A stretch of DNA of 64,000 nt, taken from NCBI RefSeq assembly GCF_004684345.1, contig NZ_CP038469.1, forward strand, positions 806,001 through 870,000, written 5' to 3'. This document shows, piece after piece, positions 17,777 through 26,020 of the stretch. The stretch's first letter is position 1. Every line of letters starts with the position of its first letter. The notes under the pieces were generated by a model. It was not told the DNA's origin and ran no database searches. It was given only the letters and a program-made list of their open reading frames with translations. Position numbers and translations under genes: made by a program. This stretch comes from Citrobacter tructae (GTDB taxonomy: Bacteria; Pseudomonadota; Gammaproteobacteria; Enterobacterales; Enterobacteriaceae).

Positions 17777-17902
17777 AGATGCAAAATTCTTGTTTTAAGC
17801 GCTGGTGCTGATGAATCCGGCGCTTTATTCTATGTCTCTTTCGCATCAGGCGAAAAGTCGTGTACCGGCAAAGGTGCAGTCGTTTTATACATGGAGATTT
17901 TG

Positions 17903-19177
17903 ATGGCAAGCAGTAACTTGATTAAACAATTGCAAGAGCGGGGGCTGGTGGCCCAGGTGACGGACGAAGAAGCGTTAGCAGAGCGACTGGCGCAAGGCCC
18001 GATCGCGCTCTATTGCGGCTTCGATCCTACCGCTGACAGCTTGCATTTGGGGCATCTGGTTCCATTGTTATGCCTGAAACGCTTCCAGCAGGCGGGCCAC
18101 AAGCCTGTCGCACTGGTAGGTGGTGCAACCGGTCTGATTGGTGACCCGAGCTTTAAAGCCGCCGAGCGTAAACTGAATACCGAAGACACGGTGCAGGAGT
18201 GGGTGGATAAAATCCGCAAACAGGTTGCGCCGTTCCTCGATTTCGACTGTGGCGACAACTCTGCAATTGCTGCGAACAACTACGACTGGTTTGGCGGTAT
18301 GAACGTACTGACTTTCCTGCGTGATATCGGCAAGCATTTCTCTGTGAACCAGATGATCAACAAAGAAGCGGTGAAGCAACGTCTGAACCGTGACGATCAG
18401 GGGATCTCATTTACCGAGTTTTCTTACAACCTGCTGCAAGGGTACGATTTCGCCTGCCTGAACAAACTGCACGGCGTGGCGTTGCAAATTGGGGGTTCTG
18501 ACCAGTGGGGTAACATTACCTCCGGTATCGATTTGACCCGTCGTTTGCACCAGAATCAGGTGTTCGGCTTGACGGTTCCGCTGATCACCAAAGCAGACGG
18601 GACCAAATTCGGTAAAACGGAAGGGGGTGCAGTCTGGTTGGATCCGAAGAAAACCAGTCCGTACAAGTTCTATCAGTTCTGGATTAACACCGCAGATGCT
18701 GACGTCTATCGCTTCCTTAAATTCTTCACTTTCATGGACATTGAAGAGATCAATGCGCTGGAAGAAGAAGACAAGAACAGCGGTAAAGCACCTCGTGCCC
18801 AGTATGTTCTGGCGGAGCAGGTTACGCGTCTGGTTCACGGTGAAGAAGGTCTGGTGGCGGCAAAACGCATTACTGAAAGCCTGTTCAACGGTAACTTAAG
18901 CGATCTCAGCGAAGCAGATTTTGAACAGCTGGCGCAGGATGGCGTACCAATGATCGAAATGGACAAAGGTGCCGATCTGATGCAGGCGCTGGTTGATTCC
19001 GAGCTGCAGCCATCTCGCGGCCAGGCGCGTAAGACCATCGCGTCGAATGCGGTGACCATCAACGGCGAGAAACAGTCTGACCCGGAATATTTCTTCCAGG
19101 ACAGTGATATTTTGTTCGGTCGCTATACCTTATTGCGCCGTGGCAAAAAGAACTATTGTCTGATTTGTTGGAAATAA
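17903..19177 (+). CDS. tyrS: tyrosyl-tRNA synthetase
   Basis: 424 aa class I synthetase. It has the HIGH-type signature DSLHLGHLVPL near residue 47, tyrosine-binding GGSDQWGNI, the KMSKS-type loop TKFGKTEGG, and a C-terminal S4 RNA-binding domain beginning near SRGQARKTIASN. The start at 17903 (MASSNLIKQL) is chosen over the ATG at 17891 because GGAG precedes it and the length equals that of E. coli TyrS. Confidence 0.97.
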   Translation: MASSNLIKQLQERGLVAQVTDEEALAERLAQGPIALYCGFDPTADSLHLGHLVPLLCLKRFQQAGHKPVALVGGATGLIGDPSFKAAERKLNTEDTVQEWVDKIRKQVAPFLDFDCGDNSAIAANNYDWFGGMNVLTFLRDIGKHFSVNQMINKEAVKQRLNRDDQGISFTEFSYNLLQGYDFACLNKLHGVALQIGGSDQWGNITSGIDLTRRLHQNQVFGLTVPLITKADGTKFGKTEGGAVWLDPKKTSPYKFYQFWINTADADVYRFLKFFTFMDIEEINALEEEDKNSGKAPRAQYVLAEQVTRLVHGEEGLVAAKRITESLFNGNLSDLSEADFEQLAQDGVPMIEMDKGADLMQALVDSELQPSRGQARKTIASNAVTINGEKQSDPEYFFQDSDILFGRYTLLRRGKKNYCLICWK

Positions 19178-19190
19178 TGCGTTAAGTAAT

Positions 19191-19219
19191 GGGAGTGAGA
19201 AATCACTCCCTTATTTTTG
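19191..19219 (+). terminator. terminator downstream of tyrS
   Basis: The stem GGGAGTGA / TCACTCCC with GAAA loop is followed by TTATTTTTG. It ends 14 bp before the pdxY start, so pdxY expression would rely on readthrough or a promoter within tyrS. Confidence 0.82.
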
Positions 19220-19232
19220 TTCAGGTAAAAAA

Positions 19233-20093
19233 ATGAAAAATATCCTCGCCATCCAGTCCCACGTTGTTTTTGGTCATGCGGGCAATAGTGCAGCAGAATT
19301 TCCGATGCGCCGTCTTGGCGCTAACGTCTGGCCTCTTAATACCGTTCAGTTTTCCAACCACACGCAATATGGCAAATGGACAGGCTGCGTGATGCCGCCC
19401 AGCCACCTGACAGACATCGTCCAGGGAATTGCCGATATCGATAAACTTAAGACCTGTGATGCGGTACTGAGTGGATACCTCGGTTCTGCAGAGCAGGGCG
19501 AACATATTTTGGGGATTGTCCGCCAGGTGAAGGCTGCCAATCCTCAGGCGAAGTATTTCTGCGATCCTGTAATGGGGCATCCGGAAAAAGGCTGTATCGT
19601 GGCGCCGGGTGTCGCCGAGTTCCACGTACGCCATGCGTTACCGGCCAGCGATGTTATCGCACCGAATTTGGTCGAGCTTGAGATCTTATGTGAACATGCG
19701 GTGAACAACGTCAATGAGGCGGTGTTAGCGGCGCGTGAACTGATTGCTCAGGGGCCAGAAGTCGTCCTGGTGAAGCACCTTGCCCGTGCGGGTATGAGCC
19801 CCGACCGATTCGAGATGCTGCTGGTCACCGCTGAGCAGGCATGGCATATCAGCCGTCCGTTGGTGGATTTTGGCGCGCGTCAGCCAGTCGGTGTCGGTGA
19901 CGTGACCAGCGGGTTGCTGCTGGTGAAACTGTTACAGGGCGCGACGGTGCAGCAGGCACTTGAGCATGTGACGGCAGCAGTGTACGAGATTATGATCGCC
20001 ACCAAAGAGATGCATGAGTATGAGCTGCAGGTGGTTGCCGCGCAGGATCGTATCGCTAAACCTGATCACTATTTCAGCGCCACGCTGCTCTGA
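19233..20093 (+). CDS. pdxY: pyridoxal kinase PdxY
   Basis: 286 aa ribokinase-fold enzyme phosphorylating pyridoxal in PLP salvage, together with nearby pdxH. Motifs include SHVVFGHAGNSAAEFPM at the N-terminus, FCDPVMGHPEKG, and the catalytic GVGDVTSGLLL anion hole. Length matches E. coli PdxY. A REP element follows. Confidence 0.96.
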   Translation: MKNILAIQSHVVFGHAGNSAAEFPMRRLGANVWPLNTVQFSNHTQYGKWTGCVMPPSHLTDIVQGIADIDKLKTCDAVLSGYLGSAEQGEHILGIVRQVKAANPQAKYFCDPVMGHPEKGCIVAPGVAEFHVRHALPASDVIAPNLVELEILCEHAVNNVNEAVLAARELIAQGPEVVLVKHLARAGMSPDRFEMLLVTAEQAWHISRPLVDFGARQPVGVGDVTSGLLLVKLLQGATVQQALEHVTAAVYEIMIATKEMHEYELQVVAAQDRIAKPDHYFSATLL

Positions 20094-20099
20094 GTGAAT

Positions 20100-20170
20100 T
20101 GCCCGATGGCGCTTTCGCTTATCGGGCCTACATTTTGCTGTAGTTCCGATAAGCGTAGCGCCACCCGACA
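20100..20170. repeat. REP/BIME element after pdxY
   Basis: Two inverted REP-type units are present: GCCCGATGGCGCTTTCGCTT.. CGGGCCTAC, and its partner ..CCGATAAGCGTAGCGCCA.. C. They lie between convergent pdxY and gstA. Enterobacterial palindromic units of this kind stabilise mRNA 3' ends and bind gyrase or IHF. Confidence 0.85.
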
Positions 20171-20177
20171 ACAATAA

Positions 20178-20783
20178 TTAATTCAACCCTTCCGCTTTAA
20201 GCGCAGCGGCCACCGCCGGACGCTCAGCCATGCGTGCCATATAGGCTTCGATATGGCTTAATCCTTCCATATTCAATTTCACGGCATACGCCCAACGTAG
20301 CACAGTGAACAGATAGGCATCTGCAATGGAAAAGCGCTGACCGCAGATCCATGGGTTGTCTTTCAGTGACTCGTTCACATACTGCATTTTTTTCTCCAGC
20401 AGCGCGCGTACGGTCGGTTTGTACTCATCCGGAGTATCAGGACGGAACAATGGCGTAAAGCCTTTATGCAGTTCTGTCGCAATAAAGTTAAGCCACTCCA
20501 GCGTCTTATAGCGCGAGAGGCTGCTGGTGGGGGCGAGGAGTTGGCGGTCTGGCACCGTGTCGGCCAGATATTGCATGATGGCCACGCCTTCGGTCAGTAG
20601 CGTACCGTCGTCCAGCAATAGAGCAGGAACTTGTCCTTTTGGGTTTACCGCGAAAAAATCATCGCCGTTTTCCAGACGTTTCTTCATCAGATCAACACCA
20701 TCCAGGGTGAAATCTTTACCGCTCTCACGTAGCGTGATGTGGGAAGCGAGAGAACAAGCGCCCGGTTTGTAGAACAGTTTCAT
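20178..20783 (-). CDS. gstA: glutathione S-transferase GstA
   Basis: 201 aa beta-class GST. The catalytic Cys10 is visible in MKLFYKPGACSLASHI, and the thioredoxin-like G-site region PKGQVPALLLDDG precedes the helical C-terminal domain. Conjugates glutathione to electrophiles in the cytoplasm. Length matches E. coli GstA. It lies downstream of dtpA on the same strand but is separated by a terminator. Confidence 0.95.
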   Translation of the reverse strand: MKLFYKPGACSLASHITLRESGKDFTLDGVDLMKKRLENGDDFFAVNPKGQVPALLLDDGTLLTEGVAIMQYLADTVPDRQLLAPTSSLSRYKTLEWLNFIATELHKGFTPLFRPDTPDEYKPTVRALLEKKMQYVNESLKDNPWICGQRFSIADAYLFTVLRWAYAVKLNMEGLSHIEAYMARMAERPAVAAALKAEGLN

Positions 20784-20831
20784 CGGTAACTCCTTTTGGC
20801 TGAGGTATATCGTATGGTAGTGCTACCTCGG

Positions 20832-20864
20832 GCAAAAAAAAAGCCGCTAACATCAGTTAGCGGC
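20832..20864 (-). terminator. terminator downstream of dtpA
   Basis: The minus-strand hairpin GCCGCTAAC / GTTAGCGGC (9-bp stem, 4-nt loop) is followed by a run of nine T, directly after the dtpA stop. Confidence 0.92.
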
Positions 20865-20887
20865 CTGAAAATAAGTTTCCCTGAGAA

Positions 20888-22393
20888 TTACGCTGTCGCG
20901 GCCTTAGAGGCTTTCTCGTTTACGTCGTCATCCTGAGTCATGCGGTTCAGTTTCGGCGCGGTCAGCAGCATCAGAACAGCGATGACTGCAGTTGCAACAC
21001 CAATCTGCAGGAACACACGGCCGTAGACTTCCAGCGACATCAGCGGGTCGGTCACGTTTTCTGGTACTGCCATCATGTTAGCAACATAACCACCGATGAT
21101 GTTTGCACCAGCAGTAGTCAGGAACCAGCTACCCATGATGAAGCCCATCAGGCGTTGTGGCACCAACTGTGCAACCATTGCCAGACCCAGGCCGGAGATC
21201 ATCAGTTCACCGATACTCTGCAGACCGTAGCAGATAATCAGCCAGTTAACGGAAACGATACCCGCGTCGGTAGCGAATTTTGCACCCAGCGGCAGGATCA
21301 GGAATGCACCAGAACACAGAACCATACCAATTGCGAACTTGGTTGGCATTGGTAGGGTGTCACCCATCTTGTTGTAGATGGCGGCAAGGATTGGGCTACC
21401 GATGATGATCCAGAACGGGTTCAGCGCTTGGTACTGCTCAGGTTCGAACGCGATACCCAGAATAGAGTGTTCAACGTTACGAATCGCAAAGAAGTTCAGT
21501 GACGTCGGCATCTGGCTGTACAGCACGAAGAAGATAATCGCTTCCAGCATCAGAATGAAGGCGACGATCATTTTGCGACGCGCGGCACCCTTCATGGCGA
21601 AGGCTTCTTTACCGAAGATAAACACGATGCCCAGCGCGATAACGCCCAGAACCATACGTGCAATACCTTGGTTGTGCAGCAGCCATGTCGCGATAGCAAT
21701 CAATACCACCACGCCAACGATGGTCAGCAGCAGGTTACGGAAATTGATCGGCTCAAAATCAGGTTTAGAACCGTACTGTTTAACCCAACGCTGGCAGAAT
21801 GCGAAGTTAACAACGGTGATCAGCATACCTACGACGCTCAGGGCGAACGCAGTGCTCCAACCGTAACGTGCAGCCAGCCACGGAGTTGCTAGCATAGAGA
21901 AGAATGAACCGATGTTGACGGACATGTAGTACATGGTAAATGCACCATCAAGACGCGGGTCATCTTTTGCATAGCAGGTGGAGAGCAGGGATGATGGGTT
22001 TGCTTTAAACAGGCCATTACCGACCGCGATGGCCGCCATACCCATATAAACGATACCCGCGTCGTGACCGGACCATGCAACCAAAGCATAACCGATGGCC
22101 AGAACAACGGCACCCAGCATAATGACACGCTTCGTTCCGAGAACTTTATCACCTAACCAGCCGCCGATGGCAACCAGACCATAAACCAGGGCGCTAAAGG
22201 AGGAGAAAAGAGTGATGGAATCCGCTTCTGACATACCCAGCTGTTTTACCAGGTAGACGGCCATAATCCCTTGCAGGCCGTAGTAGCCAAAACGTTCCCA
22301 CAGCTCAATTGAGAAAATGAGATAGAACGCTTTTGGTTGTTTGAAGGCGTTTAAACTTACGCTTTCAGTTGGTTTATTGTTTGCAGTAGACAC
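20888..22393 (-). CDS. dtpA: di-/tripeptide permease DtpA (TppB)
   Basis: 501 aa proton-dependent oligopeptide transporter (POT/PTR2) with about 14 membrane helices. The family motif ExxERFxYY appears as ELWERFGYYGLQGIM near residue 32, and GGWLGDKVLGTKRVI belongs to the MFS-type loop. It imports di- and tripeptides. In E. coli the gene is OmpR-activated. It has an unusually long upstream gap (22394-22976). Confidence 0.95.
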   Translation of the reverse strand: MSTANNKPTESVSLNAFKQPKAFYLIFSIELWERFGYYGLQGIMAVYLVKQLGMSEADSITLFSSFSALVYGLVAIGGWLGDKVLGTKRVIMLGAVVLAIGYALVAWSGHDAGIVYMGMAAIAVGNGLFKANPSSLLSTCYAKDDPRLDGAFTMYYMSVNIGSFFSMLATPWLAARYGWSTAFALSVVGMLITVVNFAFCQRWVKQYGSKPDFEPINFRNLLLTIVGVVVLIAIATWLLHNQGIARMVLGVIALGIVFIFGKEAFAMKGAARRKMIVAFILMLEAIIFFVLYSQMPTSLNFFAIRNVEHSILGIAFEPEQYQALNPFWIIIGSPILAAIYNKMGDTLPMPTKFAIGMVLCSGAFLILPLGAKFATDAGIVSVNWLIICYGLQSIGELMISGLGLAMVAQLVPQRLMGFIMGSWFLTTAGANIIGGYVANMMAVPENVTDPLMSLEVYGRVFLQIGVATAVIAVLMLLTAPKLNRMTQDDDVNEKASKAATA

Positions 22394-22976
22394 TATTACC
22401 TCTTTTTTTACATCCCATATCTACGGGGGTGTTCTGGTACGTGATGAGCCAAGTTCATCCGTCCGATTGTTATAGTGGGAGGGGAAACGGCAAGTAATGT
22501 TCACTATCTTGCCCCTCCAGACAAGAGGTTTGTAATACTCTGTTACATATATCCGAACTGGTGAAATCGTCGGGGCTGAGAAATGTTATCTAGCGTTAAA
22601 TTTTTTCAATCGAAAAATAGCAGTTTTTTTCACTGTTAAGTGGGGGCGAAATCCGCAGATTGGCGATATGTTCTGCTATTTGACGTTGAATCCAGTGATA
22701 TAGCCCGTTATCTGAAAAGTAGCCAGTGTAATGTTTTGTATCGAATCGTGTGGCTCAGGTCATCTGATTGTCATTTTAACTATAAAGATAAAAATATTTA
22801 ACATGAAGTTATCAATGTGATCCTGTTCACGTATGGATAGAAATTTCTACTACTAAAAAAACGATTAACCTGCTCAGGTGTTAATTGGCAAGAATATTAC
22901 ATTAGATATGTGCTTAAGCGTGGCATCATTGTCGGGGATTAAACGATTGGGGAGTGCATAACTAATCGTTATGGTA
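22394..22976. other. long dtpA upstream region
   Basis: About 580 bp without an ORF, between nth and dtpA on the same strand. It is A/T-rich and holds a CRP-like site (22816-22831). A long upstream region also exists in E. coli, where OmpR binds upstream of this gene. I cannot place the promoter with confidence. Confidence 0.45.
22816..22831. promoter_or_regulatory. CRP-like binding site upstream of dtpA
   Basis: TGTGATCCTGTTCACG is a TGTGA-N6-TCACA match with one mismatch. It lies about 420 bp upstream of the dtpA start, further than usual for CRP activation, unless the promoter is distal. Confidence 0.5.
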
Positions 22977-23000
22977 AGAAAGGGTAACGGGCGTTACCCC
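22977..23000 (-). terminator. terminator of the rsx-nth operon
   Basis: The minus-strand hairpin GGGTAAC / GTTACCC is followed by TTTCTT and lies 7 bp after the nth stop codon. Confidence 0.75.
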
Positions 23001-23006
23001 TTCTGA

Positions 23007-23642
23007 TCAGATGTCGACTTTCTCTTTAAATTCACAGAGATCTTCAATGATACAGGAGCCGCAGCGCGGCTTCCTGGCAATGCAGGTGTAGCGGCCATGA
23101 AGAATTAACCAGTGATGGCAGTCGACTTTAAATTCACCGGGAACGACTTTCAGCAACTTCTCCTCGACCTGTTCGACGTTTTTTCCTGGTGCGAATTGTG
23201 TACGATTACAGACCCGAAAAATATGGGTGTCCACGGCGATGGTTGGCCAGCCAAAGGCGGTATTCAGTACCACGTTGGCCGTTTTACGTCCGACTCCTGG
23301 CAGCGCTTCCAGTGCCGCTCTGTCTTCTGGAACCTCACCATTGTGTTGTTCGAGCAGAATGCGGCAGGTCTTAATCACGTTTTCAGCTTTGCTGTTGAAC
23401 AGACCAATCGTTTTGATATACGACTTAACGCCATCAACGCCGAGCTCCAACATTGCTGCAGGGGTGTTGGCGACGGGGTAGAGCTTCGCCGTCGCTTTAT
23501 TAACGCTGACATCAGTCGCCTGTGCCGAAAGCAGCACGGAAATCAGTAGCTCAAACGGCGACGTAAAATTGAGTTCGGTGGTGGGGTGCGGATTGTTATC
23601 GCGCAGGCGCGTTAGTATTTCCAGCCGTTTTGCTTTGTTCAT
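23007..23642 (-). CDS. nth: endonuclease III (DNA glycosylase/AP lyase)
   Basis: 211 aa. Helix-hairpin-helix LPGVGRKTANVVL contains the catalytic Lys; the catalytic Asp is in IAVDTHIFRV; the C-terminal [4Fe-4S] loop is C-X6-C-X2-C-X5-C (CIARKPRCGSCIIEDLC). It excises oxidised pyrimidines. Its start overlaps the rsxE stop by 4 bp, so it is the last gene of the rsx operon, linking DNA repair with the SoxR-reducing complex. Confidence 0.97.
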   Translation of the reverse strand: MNKAKRLEILTRLRDNNPHPTTELNFTSPFELLISVLLSAQATDVSVNKATAKLYPVANTPAAMLELGVDGVKSYIKTIGLFNSKAENVIKTCRILLEQHNGEVPEDRAALEALPGVGRKTANVVLNTAFGWPTIAVDTHIFRVCNRTQFAPGKNVEQVEEKLLKVVPGEFKVDCHHWLILHGRYTCIARKPRCGSCIIEDLCEFKEKVDI

Positions 23643-24334
23643 GACACATTCCCTGTCTCACCCGCCGGCGTGTCTGCCACAGCAGCCTCCGCGCGACGTT
23701 TCTTCATCTTCTCGTCAATAAGATACTTCACGGCCAGCATTAGCCCCAGCCCGATAAACGCGCCGGGAGGCAGCATGGCTAACAGGAACGGCGTGTCAGT
23801 GTGGAAGATCTCAACGCGCAGTGCTTTGGCCCAGCTACCCAGCAGGCCGTCTGCACCATCAAACAACGTGCCGTTACCAATAATCTCGCGTAGTGAACCC
23901 AGCACAAACATCGCACCGGTTGCCCCCATACCAATGGAGAAACCGTCCAGCGCGGAAAGCGCAGGGCCTTTTTTCGCAGCAAAGGCCTCAGCACGACCGA
24001 CAACAATACAGTTGGTAACAATCAGTGGGATGAAGATCCCCAGAGACTGATACAAGCCAAAGGCGTAGGCATTGATAAGCATCTGTACGGCACTGACCAC
24101 AGAAGCGATGATCATGACGTAGATTGGAATACGAATCTCAGACGGCGTCCAGCGGCGCAGTGCAGAGATGGTCAGGTTGGTTAGCGTTAAAACTAACGTC
24201 GTGGCAAGCCCCAGCCCGAGGGCATTGGTGGCGGTAGAGGTGACGGCCAGCAGCGGACACATGCCGAGTAACTGTACCAGCGCGGAGTTGTTTTTCCACA
24301 GCCCCTGAACAATAACGTCTTTAATTTCGCTCAT
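23639..24334 (-). CDS. rsxE: electron transport complex subunit RsxE
   Basis: 231 aa with six hydrophobic segments, homologous to RnfE/NqrD. It is an integral membrane subunit of the Rsx (Rnf-like) complex that keeps SoxR reduced. NNSALVQLLGMCPLLAVTST near the N-terminus is the RnfA/E family signature with its conserved Cys, shared with RsxA. Separated from rsxG by 3 bp. Confidence 0.95.
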   Translation of the reverse strand: MSEIKDVIVQGLWKNNSALVQLLGMCPLLAVTSTATNALGLGLATTLVLTLTNLTISALRRWTPSEIRIPIYVMIIASVVSAVQMLINAYAFGLYQSLGIFIPLIVTNCIVVGRAEAFAAKKGPALSALDGFSIGMGATGAMFVLGSLREIIGNGTLFDGADGLLGSWAKALRVEIFHTDTPFLLAMLPPGAFIGLGLMLAVKYLIDEKMKKRRAEAAVADTPAGETGNVS

Positions 24335-24337
24335 GGT

Positions 24338-24958
24338 TTATTCTCCACAGGCGGGGAGTTGAGGAAGTTGCGCAGGCAGCGTCTGTGCATACAGGCCCGC
24401 GCGTTTCACCGCATTGACTACTGCGCGGGGCGTGATGGTTGCACCGGTGAACTGGTCGAAGTTGCCGCCATCTTTTTTCACTGCCCAGTGTGGATCGTTT
24501 TCAGCAGAGATCGTTTTACCGCTAAAGTGGGTGATCCAGTCGGACAGACGTAGCTCAATTTTATCACCAAGGCCTGGCGTTTCATGATGCTCTGTGACCC
24601 GTGTACCCAGCACGGTACCGTTAAAATCGACACCGACCAGCAGTTGGATCGCTCCTGAGTAGCCATCTGGCGCCGTGGCTTCCAGAACTGCCGCGACCGG
24701 ACGCGCGTCCTGAAGGGCGATATAAACTCGGTGCGTCCCCTTACCTAATGCCGGGGCAGTAACCAGATAACAGCTGTCTCGCAGGCTGTTATTGTAGTGG
24801 CCGTTCGGCAGAACCTGATCAAACAGCGCTTTTTGCTGTAGCGTTGCCTGCTCATCAATCGTGGACTTAGTGAGCTGATTGATTGCCGCCGTTAACCCCG
24901 TAGAGCCCGCAGCAAACAGTGCCAGAGTGATACCGTGTTTACGAATCGTTTTCAGCAT
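24338..24958 (-). CDS. rsxG: electron transport complex subunit RsxG
   Basis: 206 aa with one N-terminal membrane helix and a periplasmic FMN-binding domain. The covalent flavin attachment motif (S/T)GAT appears as DQFTGATITPRAVV near residue 175. Operon position between rsxD and rsxE is conserved. Confidence 0.95.
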   Translation of the reverse strand: MLKTIRKHGITLALFAAGSTGLTAAINQLTKSTIDEQATLQQKALFDQVLPNGHYNNSLRDSCYLVTAPALGKGTHRVYIALQDARPVAAVLEATAPDGYSGAIQLLVGVDFNGTVLGTRVTEHHETPGLGDKIELRLSDWITHFSGKTISAENDPHWAVKKDGGNFDQFTGATITPRAVVNAVKRAGLYAQTLPAQLPQLPACGE

Positions 24959-24967
24959 ATGTTGTCC

Positions 24968-26020
24968 TTAGCGATGTCCGTACACGCGAGGGCGGGTGTA
25001 ATAATCAATCAGAGGAACCGTGATATTTGCCAGCAATACAGCAAAGGCCACGCCATCCGGATACCCACCAAAACTGCGGATAAGCCACACTAACAGACCA
25101 GCAAGCGCGCCAAAAATTAGGCGACCACGGTTAGTTGTCGATGCTGTAACGGGATCGGTAAGAATGAAGAACGCGCCGAGCATGGTTGCGCCAGAGAGCA
25201 AATGCAACTGTGGAGAAGCCAGCGTTTCCGGCGAGAAAAACCAGCCTAATGCCGCACAGACGGCGAGCGACAGCAGGAAACTCACCGGAATATGCCAGCG
25301 AATAACGTTTTTCCACAACAGGATCACTCCACCCACCAACCAGGCCAGATTTACCCACTGCCAACCTGCGCCTGCGAGCATCCCGCTGTAAATGGGGTAC
25401 TGCATAACCTGTTCAACCGTGCGTCCTGCATGTAACGATGTCTTGAACGTATCGAGCGGAGTCGCCTGGCTGATTCCGTCAATACCCATCCGCAACGTGT
25501 TCATATCACCACCGCTTGCCGTATGCCCTGAAAAGATGACGTTCAGGGCATCAACAAAGCCGGGTACCGTGGCCGCAATTTCATGCGGGGGCAGCCAGCT
25601 CGTCATTTGCACCGGGAAGGAGATAAGCAGGACTACATAGCCAATCATCGCCGGGTTAAACGGGTTCTGTCCGAGACCGCCGTACAGTTGTTTAGCAATG
25701 ATAACGGCAAATACGGTGCCCAATACCACCATCCACCACGGTGCCAGAGGCGGAATACTGACGGCAAGCAGTAACCCGGTGAGAAGTGCGGAGTTGTCTT
25801 TTAAAATAGCCACAACCGGCTGCTTACGCAGTTTAAGCACACCTGCTTCAGCGGCAATTGCGCTGATGGAGGCGAGGATAATCTGCACCAATGTTCCCCA
25901 GCCAAAGAACCAGAGCTGAGCGGCAATCCCCGGTAACGCAGCAATTAACACCAGCAGCATAATACGCGATGTCTGGCGCTGGTTATGGGTATAGGGAGAG
26001 CTTGCGATTCTGAATACCAT
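24968..26020 (-). CDS. rsxD: electron transport complex subunit RsxD
   Basis: 350 aa membrane protein (about nine to ten helices) of the RnfD/NqrB family. The covalent FMN motif SGATMLGAFFILTDPV is visible in the C-terminal half. Starts one base after the rsxC stop. Confidence 0.95.
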   Translation of the reverse strand: MVFRIASSPYTHNQRQTSRIMLLVLIAALPGIAAQLWFFGWGTLVQIILASISAIAAEAGVLKLRKQPVVAILKDNSALLTGLLLAVSIPPLAPWWMVVLGTVFAVIIAKQLYGGLGQNPFNPAMIGYVVLLISFPVQMTSWLPPHEIAATVPGFVDALNVIFSGHTASGGDMNTLRMGIDGISQATPLDTFKTSLHAGRTVEQVMQYPIYSGMLAGAGWQWVNLAWLVGGVILLWKNVIRWHIPVSFLLSLAVCAALGWFFSPETLASPQLHLLSGATMLGAFFILTDPVTASTTNRGRLIFGALAGLLVWLIRSFGGYPDGVAFAVLLANITVPLIDYYTRPRVYGHR

